Source: Cardinalis cardinalis
Lineage: Eukaryota; Chordata; Aves; Passeriformes; Cardinalidae
Assembly (NCBI GenBank): GCA_014549065.1
Contig: JACDOX010000027.1
Span: 2,239,691 to 2,303,690 of the forward strand
Direction of reading: 5' to 3'
Length of the DNA: 64,000 nucleotides
The notes under the pieces were generated by a model, which was not told the origin of the DNA, made no database searches, and saw nothing but the letters and a program-made list of their open reading frames with translations. Numbering within the stretch: position 1 is the first letter of the stretch; every line of letters starts with the position of its first letter. Of this stretch, positions 27,394 to 37,459 are shown in pieces. A program made the position numbers and the translations under genes.

Positions 27394-30300
27394 CTCAGAG
27401 GCCCAGCTGAACTGGCACTCACAGCACTGGCAGGCTCTGCAGGCTCTTGAGAAACACACGAGTGTGCCAGCACCCAGCAGAACTGCCTGCACTGAGAGCT
27501 GGGTGAGTCAGTGCACTTGTCCCACCGTATCCCATGCTCAGGTAAGATTAATGACACTAAATCTTCTCTGGAGCATGGAGTTAGATATGTCTGAACTTGA
27601 CATACCAGTGACCTACTTTTCAGACATGCCCAACACCCACGTCTCCCTCTGAAGGCAACAAAAGATAAGGATGCTTCCCAATTTTGAAATGGTAGTGCAT
27701 GCTTTTAATACAGAAGAAGATGATGACAGCTTAGGATCAGCTGTGCCCATTAGGAAAATCCCACTCGAGCTCCATGTGAGCATACACTGCTATGGATCAC
27801 TCAAGACTCTACATGTTTGGCTACATATGTCTGTTGATTCCATGTGTTTGCTGGCAGGGAAAGAGCATGTAACTCCTTAGAGTCATCCTGCATTAGATTT
27901 ATACATTCCTGGATATAAAATTTTGCCACTATTTTAAATCTCACCTGTTTAGACAGGTGTATCCATTTTCTTAGAAGAAAAACACAAAATATCTTATCCC
28001 TCCAATGCATACCAGCTGTTCTGTAGACACAGGCTCAGTCTATTTTGCCCAGGTATAGAATTAGAAACCCCACTAAGATTAGGACAAAATGAACATCAGT
28101 CAATTATCACAAGTGATNAGGATTCAGAAAAGAAAATCTATGTGCATCACCTGTACAAATGAGACATACTAAAAAGGAACTCCAACCCTGTTAGGTATAC
28201 AAAGTTCTGAGAATCTAGTTAAATATGTAAACCCGCCCTGCCCCCCCCGATTCCTTCTTTCCTCCCCCTTTGTCTTTCCTTATGAGGAATAACCACACTC
28301 TCTATTATTACATAGTTTTCATTTTATTTCTTACAATATATGGATGTATGTGCTACGAACATGCGTGGCTATATAATCCATGACTATGTCTGCAAGCTAT
28401 AGCTAAAACCACTTTTGTATCTTTTAAAACCAGATAACACCACTGGTGCCATACAAAATTGGGACCAGAGACCAAGCTAGCTCCTGCTTTTAAAGGTTTA
28501 GGTGTATAGGGCCACATCATGCAGCAAAGAAAACCTTTAAAGTGGTACCTAGCTGTTGGATATGCAAAGACAACCAGCAACTTCAGCAATGGTGTGTTCA
28601 GCCATTCACCAGCAAAACAATTCCTCCTTCACATACAGAAGATGTCCCAGCCTGAAGCAATTGCTGGAGATGTCAAGTCATATCAGCTGAAGCTCTCTGC
28701 AGAGGTTTCAGAACATTTTCCTCATATGAGCAGTGCATATCACAGGCTGGGAAATGTGGACAAAACTCACTTATTTGGTTAACAAGTAAAGGGACAGATT
28801 ACATCTCCATAACGATCTTTAACAGTTTCCAGGAAGCTCTAAAAGCCCTCCACTTTCCGTGGCCATTAAACAACCACATCAACACTGACAGGAGAAGGCA
28901 GGTCCAAACAGGAAAAAGTGCCATAAGGATCTGCACAAACCTAATCATACTACATGGGTACTGAAAGTCTGACAAATTATGCTTTCACCCCAGGTAGCCT
29001 AAAACCTCCAAGCTAGACTCCCAACCTCCTACTCCTTCCAAGTCAGCTTTAGACTCTTAATCTTTTAATTACAATAAAAATGCTAATGCAAGCAGAAAAT
29101 GAAAGACCCATCAACCAACATCTTCATGTCTGAATACATAAAGGCAGGATCATAGCTTGTAGCATGTCAAGGATGCTGCAAACAAGGCCCTCAAGCAGGC
29201 ACATTACCTGGTTAATTCCTTTAAACAGAAAATAGCCNGGGAACCTCCAGACTTTCCTAGTGTGAAACTCCTAACTTCTTCTTCACTGCTTGTTTCTTGA
29301 AGCTGACATCTCAGTTACCAGTTGAAATAAAGATGTCTCATTAATCCCCTTCCCTACACAGAAATATCAACCTGGAGCATCAACCTGTCATCAACAACTA
29401 AAGTTACATATTTTTGCTAAGGTGAGGGAAGATGCAGAGATTGAGAGAGACATCTATATGAGAGGAAATAAATTTCAGGAATACCTTCTTACAGGTAAAA
29501 AGAATTGGCTAAGTAAGCCTAACAAACTACAATGAACCAAATCAAGCTCAAGCTTTATTCAACATCACTTTAAATCATAAAAAATATGAAGACAATAAAA
29601 TTGTGATCACATAACAATGTAAAACTCTACTTAAAGTTCCTTTGACCTTATACTTGTTTTAAGTAGCTCAGCTCTTTCTGCTAGCAGGCATATAAGAGTT
29701 CACTTGGAGACCTCAGCTTAGATGAACTTAAACGATCTTAAATTTGCATATATTTGACAGCTGAAAACTAAGTCACNGTGAGGACAAAGATGAAAGAAAA
29801 TATTGTCAGTTTTTCAGAAACCCTGCAGAGACATAAAAGCAGACACTCAACAGAACAGGCATCCATGAGAAACAGTCCATCCAAATATCAAAACATACTG
29901 ACATGCTGGTCAACAACATGTGTCTTTCAATCTTAGGACACAGGTTACACAGTACACCTGAGCTGCAATGAAACCCTGCCTAAAACAACTATTTATGGGC
30001 GCTGCAAGAAAAAGAAGCACTTATTGTGAAAGAAAAGATTTTCAAGATAGAATTTTGAAGCTCCAGCTGCAGAGCTGAATCAAGTTTGAGCTCTTTCAGA
30101 AGAGACAGAGAGTTGCCCCTGGGCAGCCTCAGCCCCNGCGAAGCCCAGCTAAAGGGCCTGAAAGCATTCTCTGCCTTGGCAGCTTTTCAACACGGGATTT
30201 AACTCGANGATCTTATCACCGATACATGGTATTTTTAAACAATTACCAAGAAACGTTTGGAGAGGGGAAACGGGAACCAAAACTACTGTTTCAGCCAATG

Positions 30301-30800
30301 CCACCACAATCTTCAGGCAAGGTCAAAGATCTCCACAGACTGCCCGGCAATCCTCGTGACGAAGGGGATCTCAAATCCCATTTTTCCCATGCTAAGAAAA
30401 GTCACTCAAGTCCTGCAAGTTTCAGCGGCGCCCCAGCCCGGTCACTGTCCTGACCCACACAGCGGCGGAGGAGGAGCGCGACACTTCGCTGGAGACCCCT
30501 GCTCCAGCGCATGAAATGTAGGACAGTCCTCCCTCCAGGCTCCTTCCCCTCCGGGACGTGATGTGTCTGCCTAAAGCAATGTCCCCATGTTGGACCACCG
30601 CCACCTTGACGCTTGCCCGGGCTCCGAGCTGTGGAGTCTACAGTGGCATAAGGATGCTGGTGGTCTGCCTCCCCCATCCCTTCGCGGGTGACAGGGGATC
30701 ACCGTCCAGGACCCCGCGCCGCGGGTCCAGCACTGCCACCATCACCGGTGGGAGCTGACAGACCCCCGCCGCGGCCCCGCCGAACACCCGCTCCCCGTAC

Positions 30801-30937
30801 CTGTCTTCCGAGACGCTGATGACCCCGTCCTCCTTGGGCACTATCGCTGCCATGTTCACCACCTCCTGCGAGCCCTCCACTTTGTTGAGCAGGAGGGGCT
30901 TGCGAGTCAGCGCCTTGGGCTGGGGCTCCGCCGCCAT
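30801..30937 (-). CDS. WDFY2: WDFY2 coding exon 1 (N-terminus)
   Basis: This exon encodes residues 1-45 plus two bases of Arg46. The peptide begins MAAEPQPKALTRKPLLL and continues with EGSQEVVNMA and VPKEDGVISVSED, recognisable as the N-terminus of vertebrate WDFY2 (WD40/FYVE protein of early endosomes). It ends in a CAG|GTACGG donor, and its phase fits the exon at 84-151 exactly. The start is chosen because it is the first ATG in this frame and an in-frame TAG lies 13 codons upstream (30974-30976). A GTG five codons upstream is the only alternative and is unlikely. The sequence supplies the first outer strand of the WD40 propeller. It lies in a CpG island and faces away from INTS6, whose start codon is about 19.2 kb to the right. 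Confidence 0.95.
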
Positions 30938-31156
30938 GGGGCCGGCGGACACCGCCGCTGCCGCCGGAGCAGGCTACGGCCGGGGGAGGGAGGGATGGAG
31001 GCGGCCCGCAGCGCCGAGGCGGAGGAGGGACTTGCCGGAGCCGGGCGCTCCCTGGGAAGCAGGGACAGCGCGGCGGCACCGCCCCCGAACGGGCAGGGCC
31101 GGGCTGGGCNGGGCCGGGCCGGGCGGGGCGCGGTGCGGTGCGCGGAGGGGCGGGAA

Positions 31157-31176
31157 ATGGCGGCCCCCGCCGCCAT
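31157..31176. promoter_or_regulatory. Inverted pair of YY1-type motifs
   Basis: ATGGCGGC, four C bases, then GCCGCCAT form a perfect inverted repeat whose right arm continues as CCGCCATCTC. The YY1 consensus in core promoters is CCGCCATNTT or its complement AANATGGCGGC, and both orientations are approximated here. It lies about 220 bp upstream of the WDFY2 start codon, where YY1 motifs often mark transcription starts. Binding is inferred. Confidence 0.6.
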
Positions 31177-32734
31177 CTCGTAGAACGGGGCTGTGGGGCA
31201 GCGCCTTCGCGGGGGGAAAGCTGCGGTCCAGCGCAGGTATGGGCGCTCCTCTCCCTCCAGGGCTGCCCTCCCAGCGCCGCGGGCCCGCCCCAGGGGAAGC
31301 CCGGGGAGCGCGTCCCTCTCTGAGCCGTGCCCGCTTACGGACTGTCGGCACCGTACGGCTCCGTGCGGTCCGTCCCATGCTGCTGTGGCCGCCGGGCGAA
31401 AAAAAAAACCGCACACGAGTAAAGATTAAACAGAGTGTTGCGCAAAAGTAGCTGCATCCCTCTGTTTACATTTTCCTATCTTAGTTTTTCCTGAGATTGA
31501 AGGTAAACATGGGCTTTCTGCTGCTGCATTAGACAGGGACGCTGGCAGGCAGGGCTGCACCGCGGCGCCAGCAGAAATTCCCTTTCAGAAAGCTTATTCC
31601 TAAGGGAAACGCAGCAGACTTCCAGCAGCTCGTTTTGCTCATTTTCATCAAGCGCCTTCTTTTCACTCGCTTTTCCTGACAGATTCATTGAGCTCCAGGA
31701 AAGTCAGATCACTTGCCCAAAGCTCTGTGCTGAAACCAGTGGGAAGGCAGCTTCCTCCCGAGGCATATGTCAAACTTTCATAATCTGTCTCGAAAGATTC
31801 TGGAAAATCATGCTCAATGTCTGAGCTGCTGTCCTACATTGCAGAANTTGTCAGCAGATTGGAAAGTGCTATTTCAGCTGCAACTTGACATTTACCCACA
31901 CTAAGCCAAACGAGCAGTGTTTTTCCTGAAAAAGGAAAAAAAAAAAAAGTCAGGTATGAAAAAAATCCAAGATCGGGAGATTAAATTCTTTTTCTAGGAG
32001 TAGAACACAGCAGCGTCTGCAATAAGACAAATCTTGATTGCCCACTCACACTTCTATGTAGTAGACAGAGGCAACAGAGGAAAGATAAAGTCAATTCCTT
32101 GTGACAGAAATGAAATTTCACCATATTTAGTAATCTCTTAAACAAACCAGCAGTGTCTGCAGGACCACATTAAGACATTTAAGCTTTCTCAACTAAACAT
32201 GACAGATCCACAAGTGTACTGTAGAGGGAAAGGTCTGGTCAGCAACAGCTGGATTACAGGAAATGAATCTGCAGTCTCAAACTGTTTCCCTAAGGATGTG
32301 TGATTGGACTAGATAATATCTCTTCGTCATCATTCTTAGAAGCGAGCTACTGTTGAAGAGTCAACGACCCACCTTCTTTCTGCTGCAGATGATCCTGCAG
32401 TCCGAGGCTAGACCTACAGATAGAAATGCTTGTCTCACTGCTTGGTGAGGTATGAGGTACTCTCTGAAGATTGATACACTTGTTAGTTTTCAGAATATAT
32501 CTAAAAATGTCTTTTAAGTAGAAGTCTGATAAGGTCTACTGACCTTGAAGTAGTTTGCTCTCAAGATTAGGCATTTTGGATCACTGCCAGATAANCAGGG
32601 GCTGAGTGTGTGCTGGAGACAGCAGGCTGCAGGCTCTTGCGAGACCCAGAATTCACTTTCCAAAAAGGTTTTCAAGGAAGAATCTAGTTGAGAAAATTAG
32701 TGTCTTGATAGGCAAAGGTGTGGATCATGGGACT

Positions 32735-32774
32735 GGAAGGAGTTGTTTCAGTTGCCTACTGAAACAACTCTTCC
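32735..32774. repeat. Perfect 13-bp inverted repeat (hairpin/cruciform)
   Basis: GAGTTGTTTCAGT (32740-32752), loop TGCCT, then ACTGAAACAACTC (32758-32770). The arms extend outward by GGAA/TTCC with a single-base bulge, giving about 17 paired bases around a 5-nt loop. No transposon terminal-repeat family is recognised, and the stem is too short for a pre-miRNA. Confidence 0.92.
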
Positions 32775-33516
32775 CAACTATCTTCCCTTGTCTCTCTTAT
32801 ATCCTTAAACAGTTCCAGGTTCCACTATTCCTTCAAGGTTTTTAAGACACTGTTTAGAGGAAAACACTAAAAAGCAGACATACATTTTGGACTGAAGTGA
32901 AATAGTAATATGATAAAATCAAATATATGCTTTATGTAAATTGCTGGTCTTTGGAAATAAGTTAACCTTTGGGGAGAAAGGAAGGAGAAAAAAAAAAAAG
33001 ACAACACCATGCAAGAGAGATTCCAGAATTCTGGTGGCTATTGAAGATAAAATTCTTGAGAGCATTTTTTAAAGCTTATCTGTAATGGTGATTTCCTCTG
33101 CAAGACCAGGAAAGTACTTGAATAATAGAAAGGTGTCCTGAAGTTTAGTACATCATTTTACCAGGTGTGCAAACTTGAGGTCAGTGCTCTACTCTCCCTG
33201 ATGAGATAGGGAGATAAGGTTGAGAAATTTTGGCACACAAAAGCAATTTTTCCATGACTGATGGAAGAAAAAGTAATGTATGGAAACCTGGGGAAAGGAG
33301 TATGTGAGACAGAGAAGAAATAGAATGATTTCAAAGTGGNAGCCTGGAGCTTCCTCTTGCATTCCCCCTGACAGGCTTAAAGAGTATTGTGATGGTGAAA
33401 AGGCATGGAAATTACCAGCAAGACCTGAGTGTTCTCCCAGGTCTACCACTGACACACAAAACAATAAAACACCTTTAAAAAACAATTTTCGTATAGTGAC
33501 AGAAAGTTGGTAGCAT

Positions 33517-34560
33517 GTCTTGTGTGACAGTTCAGACAAAGTTAGAATTGCTGTAGACATCAAGTTTAATGAGAACTTAGAGAAGCAAAACTAGGGTAGT
33601 TTAGAAAAGTGTTTCCCCATATAACTGAAAAGAAAAATCAAGCAAATAAATCTCATAAATACTTCCTAGAATAACTTTTTTTCATTTTCTGTCATAGCTT
33701 TCAGGTCGGATTGCATGGATTAAAAATATTGCTGGGACTGAAAGCAGGACAACTTAGTATCTGAATCTGAAGCCAAGAAAAGCAAGCTTATTCAGTTATT
33801 TTTCTGCATTTAAAAATGTTGTAGGATTAAGAATTATAAGATGCTCCTCTGGTATTTGCTTTTTTGCAGGAAATTGCAAAAATTACATGATGACATCATT
33901 TAAAGGTGATGATGACATCACTTCTTGCCTAGTAGGTATGCTTGGTTTATATGAACTTTCTTGGAAGAGTGTATCCACTAGTAAGACAGAATGAAAATCA
34001 AGCTGAAAAATGCAGCTTACTTTATATCAAAGCAATATTACCTCATCTTTGGTTCTTAGTGTAATTTCCCATACTCTGGTGTTCTGGCATGACACCACGG
34101 TAAATGAAACATCCATCCCTCTGTTAGTTTTGGCCTTTCTGTTCTTGAGGCAGGCTGATTTTCCCTCTTTTGATTGGAGTAGAACAGAGTTAGGCTCCCT
34201 GCCTCTAAGCAGCAGGGTGAGGACAGAACACCTGGGGGAAGCAGCTGTGATGCATTCACTCACAGTGGAGCCTCTTTCCATGCCCTTATACTGCACCAGA
34301 GTCCCGAAGGACTTTCTCCAATTCCTTATCCGCAGTCTTGTTTGGAGTTCAGGAGTTGGAGCAAAAGAGTTCCCCATCTTCTCTGGCAATTTGCTTTAAA
34401 AGCTTCTCTCTGGCTCCATCTTCTGTTTGGTTGCTTGGGTTTGGGATTGGTTTTTTATGTCTATTTATTTTGCCATAAAAGGGTGAGATTCTTCTAAGTT
34501 TTACATACTGAAGTTGTTTTAAAAAGTAGGTAATCACATCTTGTGTGACAGTTTAGACAA
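33517..34560. repeat. Spaced direct repeat, 23 bp, about 1 kb apart
   Basis: TCTTGTGTGACAGTTCAGAC at 33518 recurs at 34539 as TCTTGTGTGACAGTTTAGAC with one difference; both continue ACAA-like. The intervening 1 kb has no recognised element. It may mark the ends of an unrecognised old insertion or be coincidental. Confidence 0.6.
33888..33920. promoter_or_regulatory. Duplicated ATF/AP-1-like sites
   Basis: TGATGACATCA occurs twice (33888-33898 and 33910-33920), 22 bp apart, or about two helical turns. TGACATCA is a variant of the ATF/CRE and AP-1 family site. They lie about 3 kb upstream of WDFY2. An enhancer role is inferred only from motif and spacing. Confidence 0.4.
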
Positions 34561-36584
34561 GCAGAGAGAACCCCAACCTGCAGATGGAAAGAGTGGCCCA
34601 GAGAGGAGGGAGCTGAAGGTTCCTGTCAGCCCTGTATTTACAAATTCTCCTGTTCTGCAAAGCTGTTATTCTGGTTACAAGATGAGGTAAAATTTGACCA
34701 AAAAGCATAGCAACATGTTCTGTTTTGGTGTAATTGTACTTTTCTGCATAATTATGACCATTACATGATCTGGCAATGTAAGTGACATCTCTCATACATT
34801 TCAGCTAAAACTGTCAAGCACTGGGGCCACTGAGTAGGCATAGGACAATTTAATGGACAGATTGGTCTTTTTGTGGATGTTTTGAAAAACANACCTTTTA
34901 CAAAGTGCTCAACAACAATAAGAGTAATAGTAAAAGTCATGAAAAGAGGCCTCTAATAAAGAAAAACTGGTTTATGGTGATTAATTTTTAGGCCCAAACT
35001 ATTCATGCCCTTTTGNGGCATTAAGTAATCTGATTCCAGTTGCTCTCACCCTGCAAGAAGGGAACTAGTGTGGGTGCAAAACTGCACTTTGACTGATTCA
35101 GTGCTGAAATTTAAAATTGCTCTGTTGACAGCAAGCTTGGCTTCTGAGATTTTGGCTTCTGAGGCCTCTTACTTGGTCACCCATGCAAAATCAAGTAACT
35201 TGTATACAGAACAGATAACCACATAAAAAAGCTAAAAACCATTTGGCAACAAGTAGAGTTGCTTCTCGATAGTTATTGAATACAGTGTTTTACTCTCTCA
35301 TGCTTTTCTTCTTTGCTAGTTTGTAAACTAAATGTTTTCCAGCTTTACAATATATGGGATTTACAATTTCCTCTNTACCTGCACTTCTATGCAACTGCAA
35401 AAATGCATCCTTAAAATTCTCTCCTTCTCCTGTTTTGTCATCAGTGACAGCCTTCATAAGATAGTTATTGAAAAGTATTTTTAATTTCAGATGCTACATC
35501 ATTCTTGGAAGACTGTGGGAAACAGATACAGATGACCTCTTTATATAGGAAGGCAAACTTCATGAAGTACCAAAATGTTCTGTGGAAAATTTGCTTGTCC
35601 ATCTTGCTTAAATAGTATCAAATATGAAACTTGTTACAAAAATGCACCTTCAAATTTAATCACTGCTCTTTATTCTGCTCCAGGTATTTATCAGCCACAC
35701 AATTAATAGTTTACCACCTATCACACTTCTATTAATAAGCCCTACATGCTCATTGAGACACTTTTCTTCTATATTTTATTAGTTTTGATTTATGTGGCTA
35801 CTGAGAAAATGAGGACCTATAAGAAATGGAGCTTGAATCTGCTCTGGGTCACAGTTATGGAGAGAAAGATTAGCATTAAAAAATAAACATGGCAGTACCA
35901 CTGTGTAGCACCTTCTCGAGAAAATATATACTCATTTTTAGCTGCCATGCAAGTGCTGTTGGCTTTGTAACTGACTGTGAACATGTGAGAACAAAAAAAA
36001 GTGATGCTGTGTCAGTGTGTGGGCTGCAAATGAGAACTCCTGGCTCATACATTTTGCCCCATAAGCAGTTCTGGCATTGTATGCAGTCTTATTGCTGTTT
36101 CCTTTGTCCTCATTGATCCTGCTATAGTGTTACTCACATTTTGGGCTCCCAACTTTCTGTAAAAAAACCTCTGTAATTTAATTCACTGTCTTTTTGGTAG
36201 AACATTCTGACCACTAATTCTTCTAAGCTCATTATTCTCATATTTTTCTAGTCCTAAGGACTAAAGACTTTCTTTTTTTCTTCCCTAAATCTTCCCTCTG
36301 TGATATTGAAGAATGATAAAGTATCATCAGCAAACAAAACTGTGTATCTGGAAAATGCATTAAAATCACCTATGTAACCTGCATGAAAGGTAAATAAATT
36401 TGTCTTAAATAATGCATGAACTATATAAAATCTCTAAAGTATTTCCTTTTCTTTCATCTAAAGTATGCAATTAAGAACATTTCCAAGGAATATCAAGGAA
36501 CAACTTCTTGCAATAACTTTTGTACACCTGGCTTCTTTGTTTGTTCTTTTTTAATTTTTCTCGCTTTTATTACACATGGGTCTA

Positions 36585-37390
36585 CAGTAGATGTTGTTAG
36601 ATTGACAAAATGCTTTCAACCATCTGAAACCTCACAAAGTTCAACAAAACCAAGTGCAAGGTCCTGCACCCAGATCAGTGTATTACCAATACATGCCAGG
36701 GCATGAATGGATGGAGAGCAGCCCTGCAGAGAAGATCTTGGAATACTGGTGACTGAAAAATTTGATATGACCCAGCAGTGTGCACTTACAGCCCAGAAAA
36801 CCAGTCACACCCTGGGCTGCAGCAAGAGCAGTGTGGCCAGCAGGTGCAGGGAGGTGATTCTGCCCCTCTGCTCTGCCCTTGTGAGACCCCACCNGGAATG
36901 CTGCATCCAGCTTTGCCTCCCCAGCACAGGAAGGACATGGACCTCCTAGAGCTGGTCCAGAGCTCAGAGGGCTTGAACACCACTCCTATGAGGAAAGGCA
37001 GAGAGAGTTGGGAGCTGTTCAGCCTGGAGAAGAGAAGGTGCCAGGGAAACACTATTGCAGTCTTTCAATATATAAAGGAAGCCTGTAAGAAAGACAAAGA
37101 GACTTTTTACCAAGGCTTGTGGTGGCAGGACAAGTGGCAAGGGTTTTAAAACAAAAGAAAACAGGTTTAGATTAGGCATTATAAGAAACTTTTTGCAAGG
37201 AAGGTAGTGAGGCACTAACATGTTGTTCAGGCACTAACATGTTGCTCCACCCCTGGAAGTGTTCAAGGTCAGGTTAGATGGGGCTCTGAGCAACCTGGTG
37301 TAGTGGAAGGTGTCCCTGCCCATGGCAGGGGGGTTGGAACTCAGTGGTCTTTAAGGTCCCTTCAAACCCAAACATTCTGTGATTCTATTA
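36585..37390 (+). mobile_element. CR1 LINE, 3' portion about 0.8 kb (sense)
   Basis: This is a longer CR1 tail. Landmarks in order: CTCACAAAGTTCAACAAAACC (36630-36650, one of the best-kept CR1 stretches), AGGTCCTGCACCC (36659-36671), a TGTGAGACCCCACC stretch near 36880, GGAGCTGTTCAGCCTGGAGA (37012-37031), TGTCCCTGCCCATGGCAGGG (37311-37330), and the tail ending ATTCTGTGATTCTATT. Part is residue of the reverse-transcriptase reading frame end plus the 3' UTR. It is disrupted by stops and one N, so it is non-functional. It lies in the spacer between the two genes and contains a 19-bp tandem duplication (37210-37247). Confidence 0.93.
37210..37247. repeat. 19-bp tandem duplication inside CR1
   Basis: AGGCACTAACATGTTGTTC (37210-37228) is followed directly by AGGCACTAACATGTTGCTC (37229-37247) with one mismatch. 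CR1 consensus as I recall it has this segment once, so the duplication arose after insertion. Confidence 0.92.
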
Positions 37391-37423
37391 TCTGAGTGTA
37401 CAAAGAGAAAAACAAGAAAACTC

Positions 37424-37459
37424 CTATTAAAATATAAACTACTATTAAAATATAAAAAC
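37424..37459. repeat. 18-bp tandem duplication
   Basis: CTATTAAAATATAAACTA (37424-37441) is followed by CTATTAAAATATAAAAAC (37442-37459); the first 15 bases are identical. It is just downstream of the CR1 tail. Confidence 0.88.

Larger units (their letters stand above)
152..30800 (-). other. WDFY2: WDFY2 intron 1 (about 30.6 kb)
   Basis: The intron is bounded on the minus strand by the donor GTACGG (30795-30800) and the acceptor TTTTACAG (152-159), and it is phase 2. The interior is AT-rich unique sequence with frequent single Ns. It holds two CR1 fragments (6775-7199 and 12150-12275) and several short local duplications listed separately. Six-frame reading gives only short open frames with no recognisable protein; the longest, 164 codons at 9834-10328 on the plus strand, resembles nothing I know. 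I see no tRNA, snRNA or other RNA gene. Confidence 0.85.
30420..31400 (-). promoter_or_regulatory. WDFY2: WDFY2 CpG-island promoter region
   Basis: Composition changes abruptly from AT-rich intron to GC- and CpG-dense sequence from about 30420 to 31400, surrounding WDFY2 exon 1. Upstream of the ATG (toward higher coordinates) are GC-box-like GGGCGGGG stretches near 31120-31155 and a mirrored pair of YY1-type motifs at 31157-31176. I see no convincing TATA box. This suits a housekeeping-type promoter with dispersed initiation, perhaps between about 31000 and 31250 (inferred; no transcript data). Long open frames here on both strands are GC-driven shadows. Confidence 0.8.
31401..36584. other. 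Intergenic sequence upstream of WDFY2
   Basis: This is unique AT-rich sequence with no recognisable gene in six frames. It contains a strong hairpin (32735-32774), two ATF/AP-1-like sites (33888-33920), a spaced 23-bp direct repeat (33517-33539 and 34538-34560) and short A tracts (31936-31949, 32987-32998). Otherwise I see nothing I can name. Confidence 0.7.

Noticed and set aside
30935..30952. Upstream start giving a five-residue N-terminal extension of WDFY2
   Set aside because: The codon at 30950-30952 is GTG, not ATG; the first ATG is at 30937 and matches the known N-terminus.
30819..31451. 210-codon plus-strand and several minus-strand open frames around WDFY2 exon 1
   Set aside because: They are antisense or out-of-frame shadows in a CpG island; only the WDFY2 frame 30801-30937 has homology and a splice donor.
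36778..37149. Open frame of 123 codons
   Set aside because: It is the frame running through the CR1 3' portion and flank, not a host gene.
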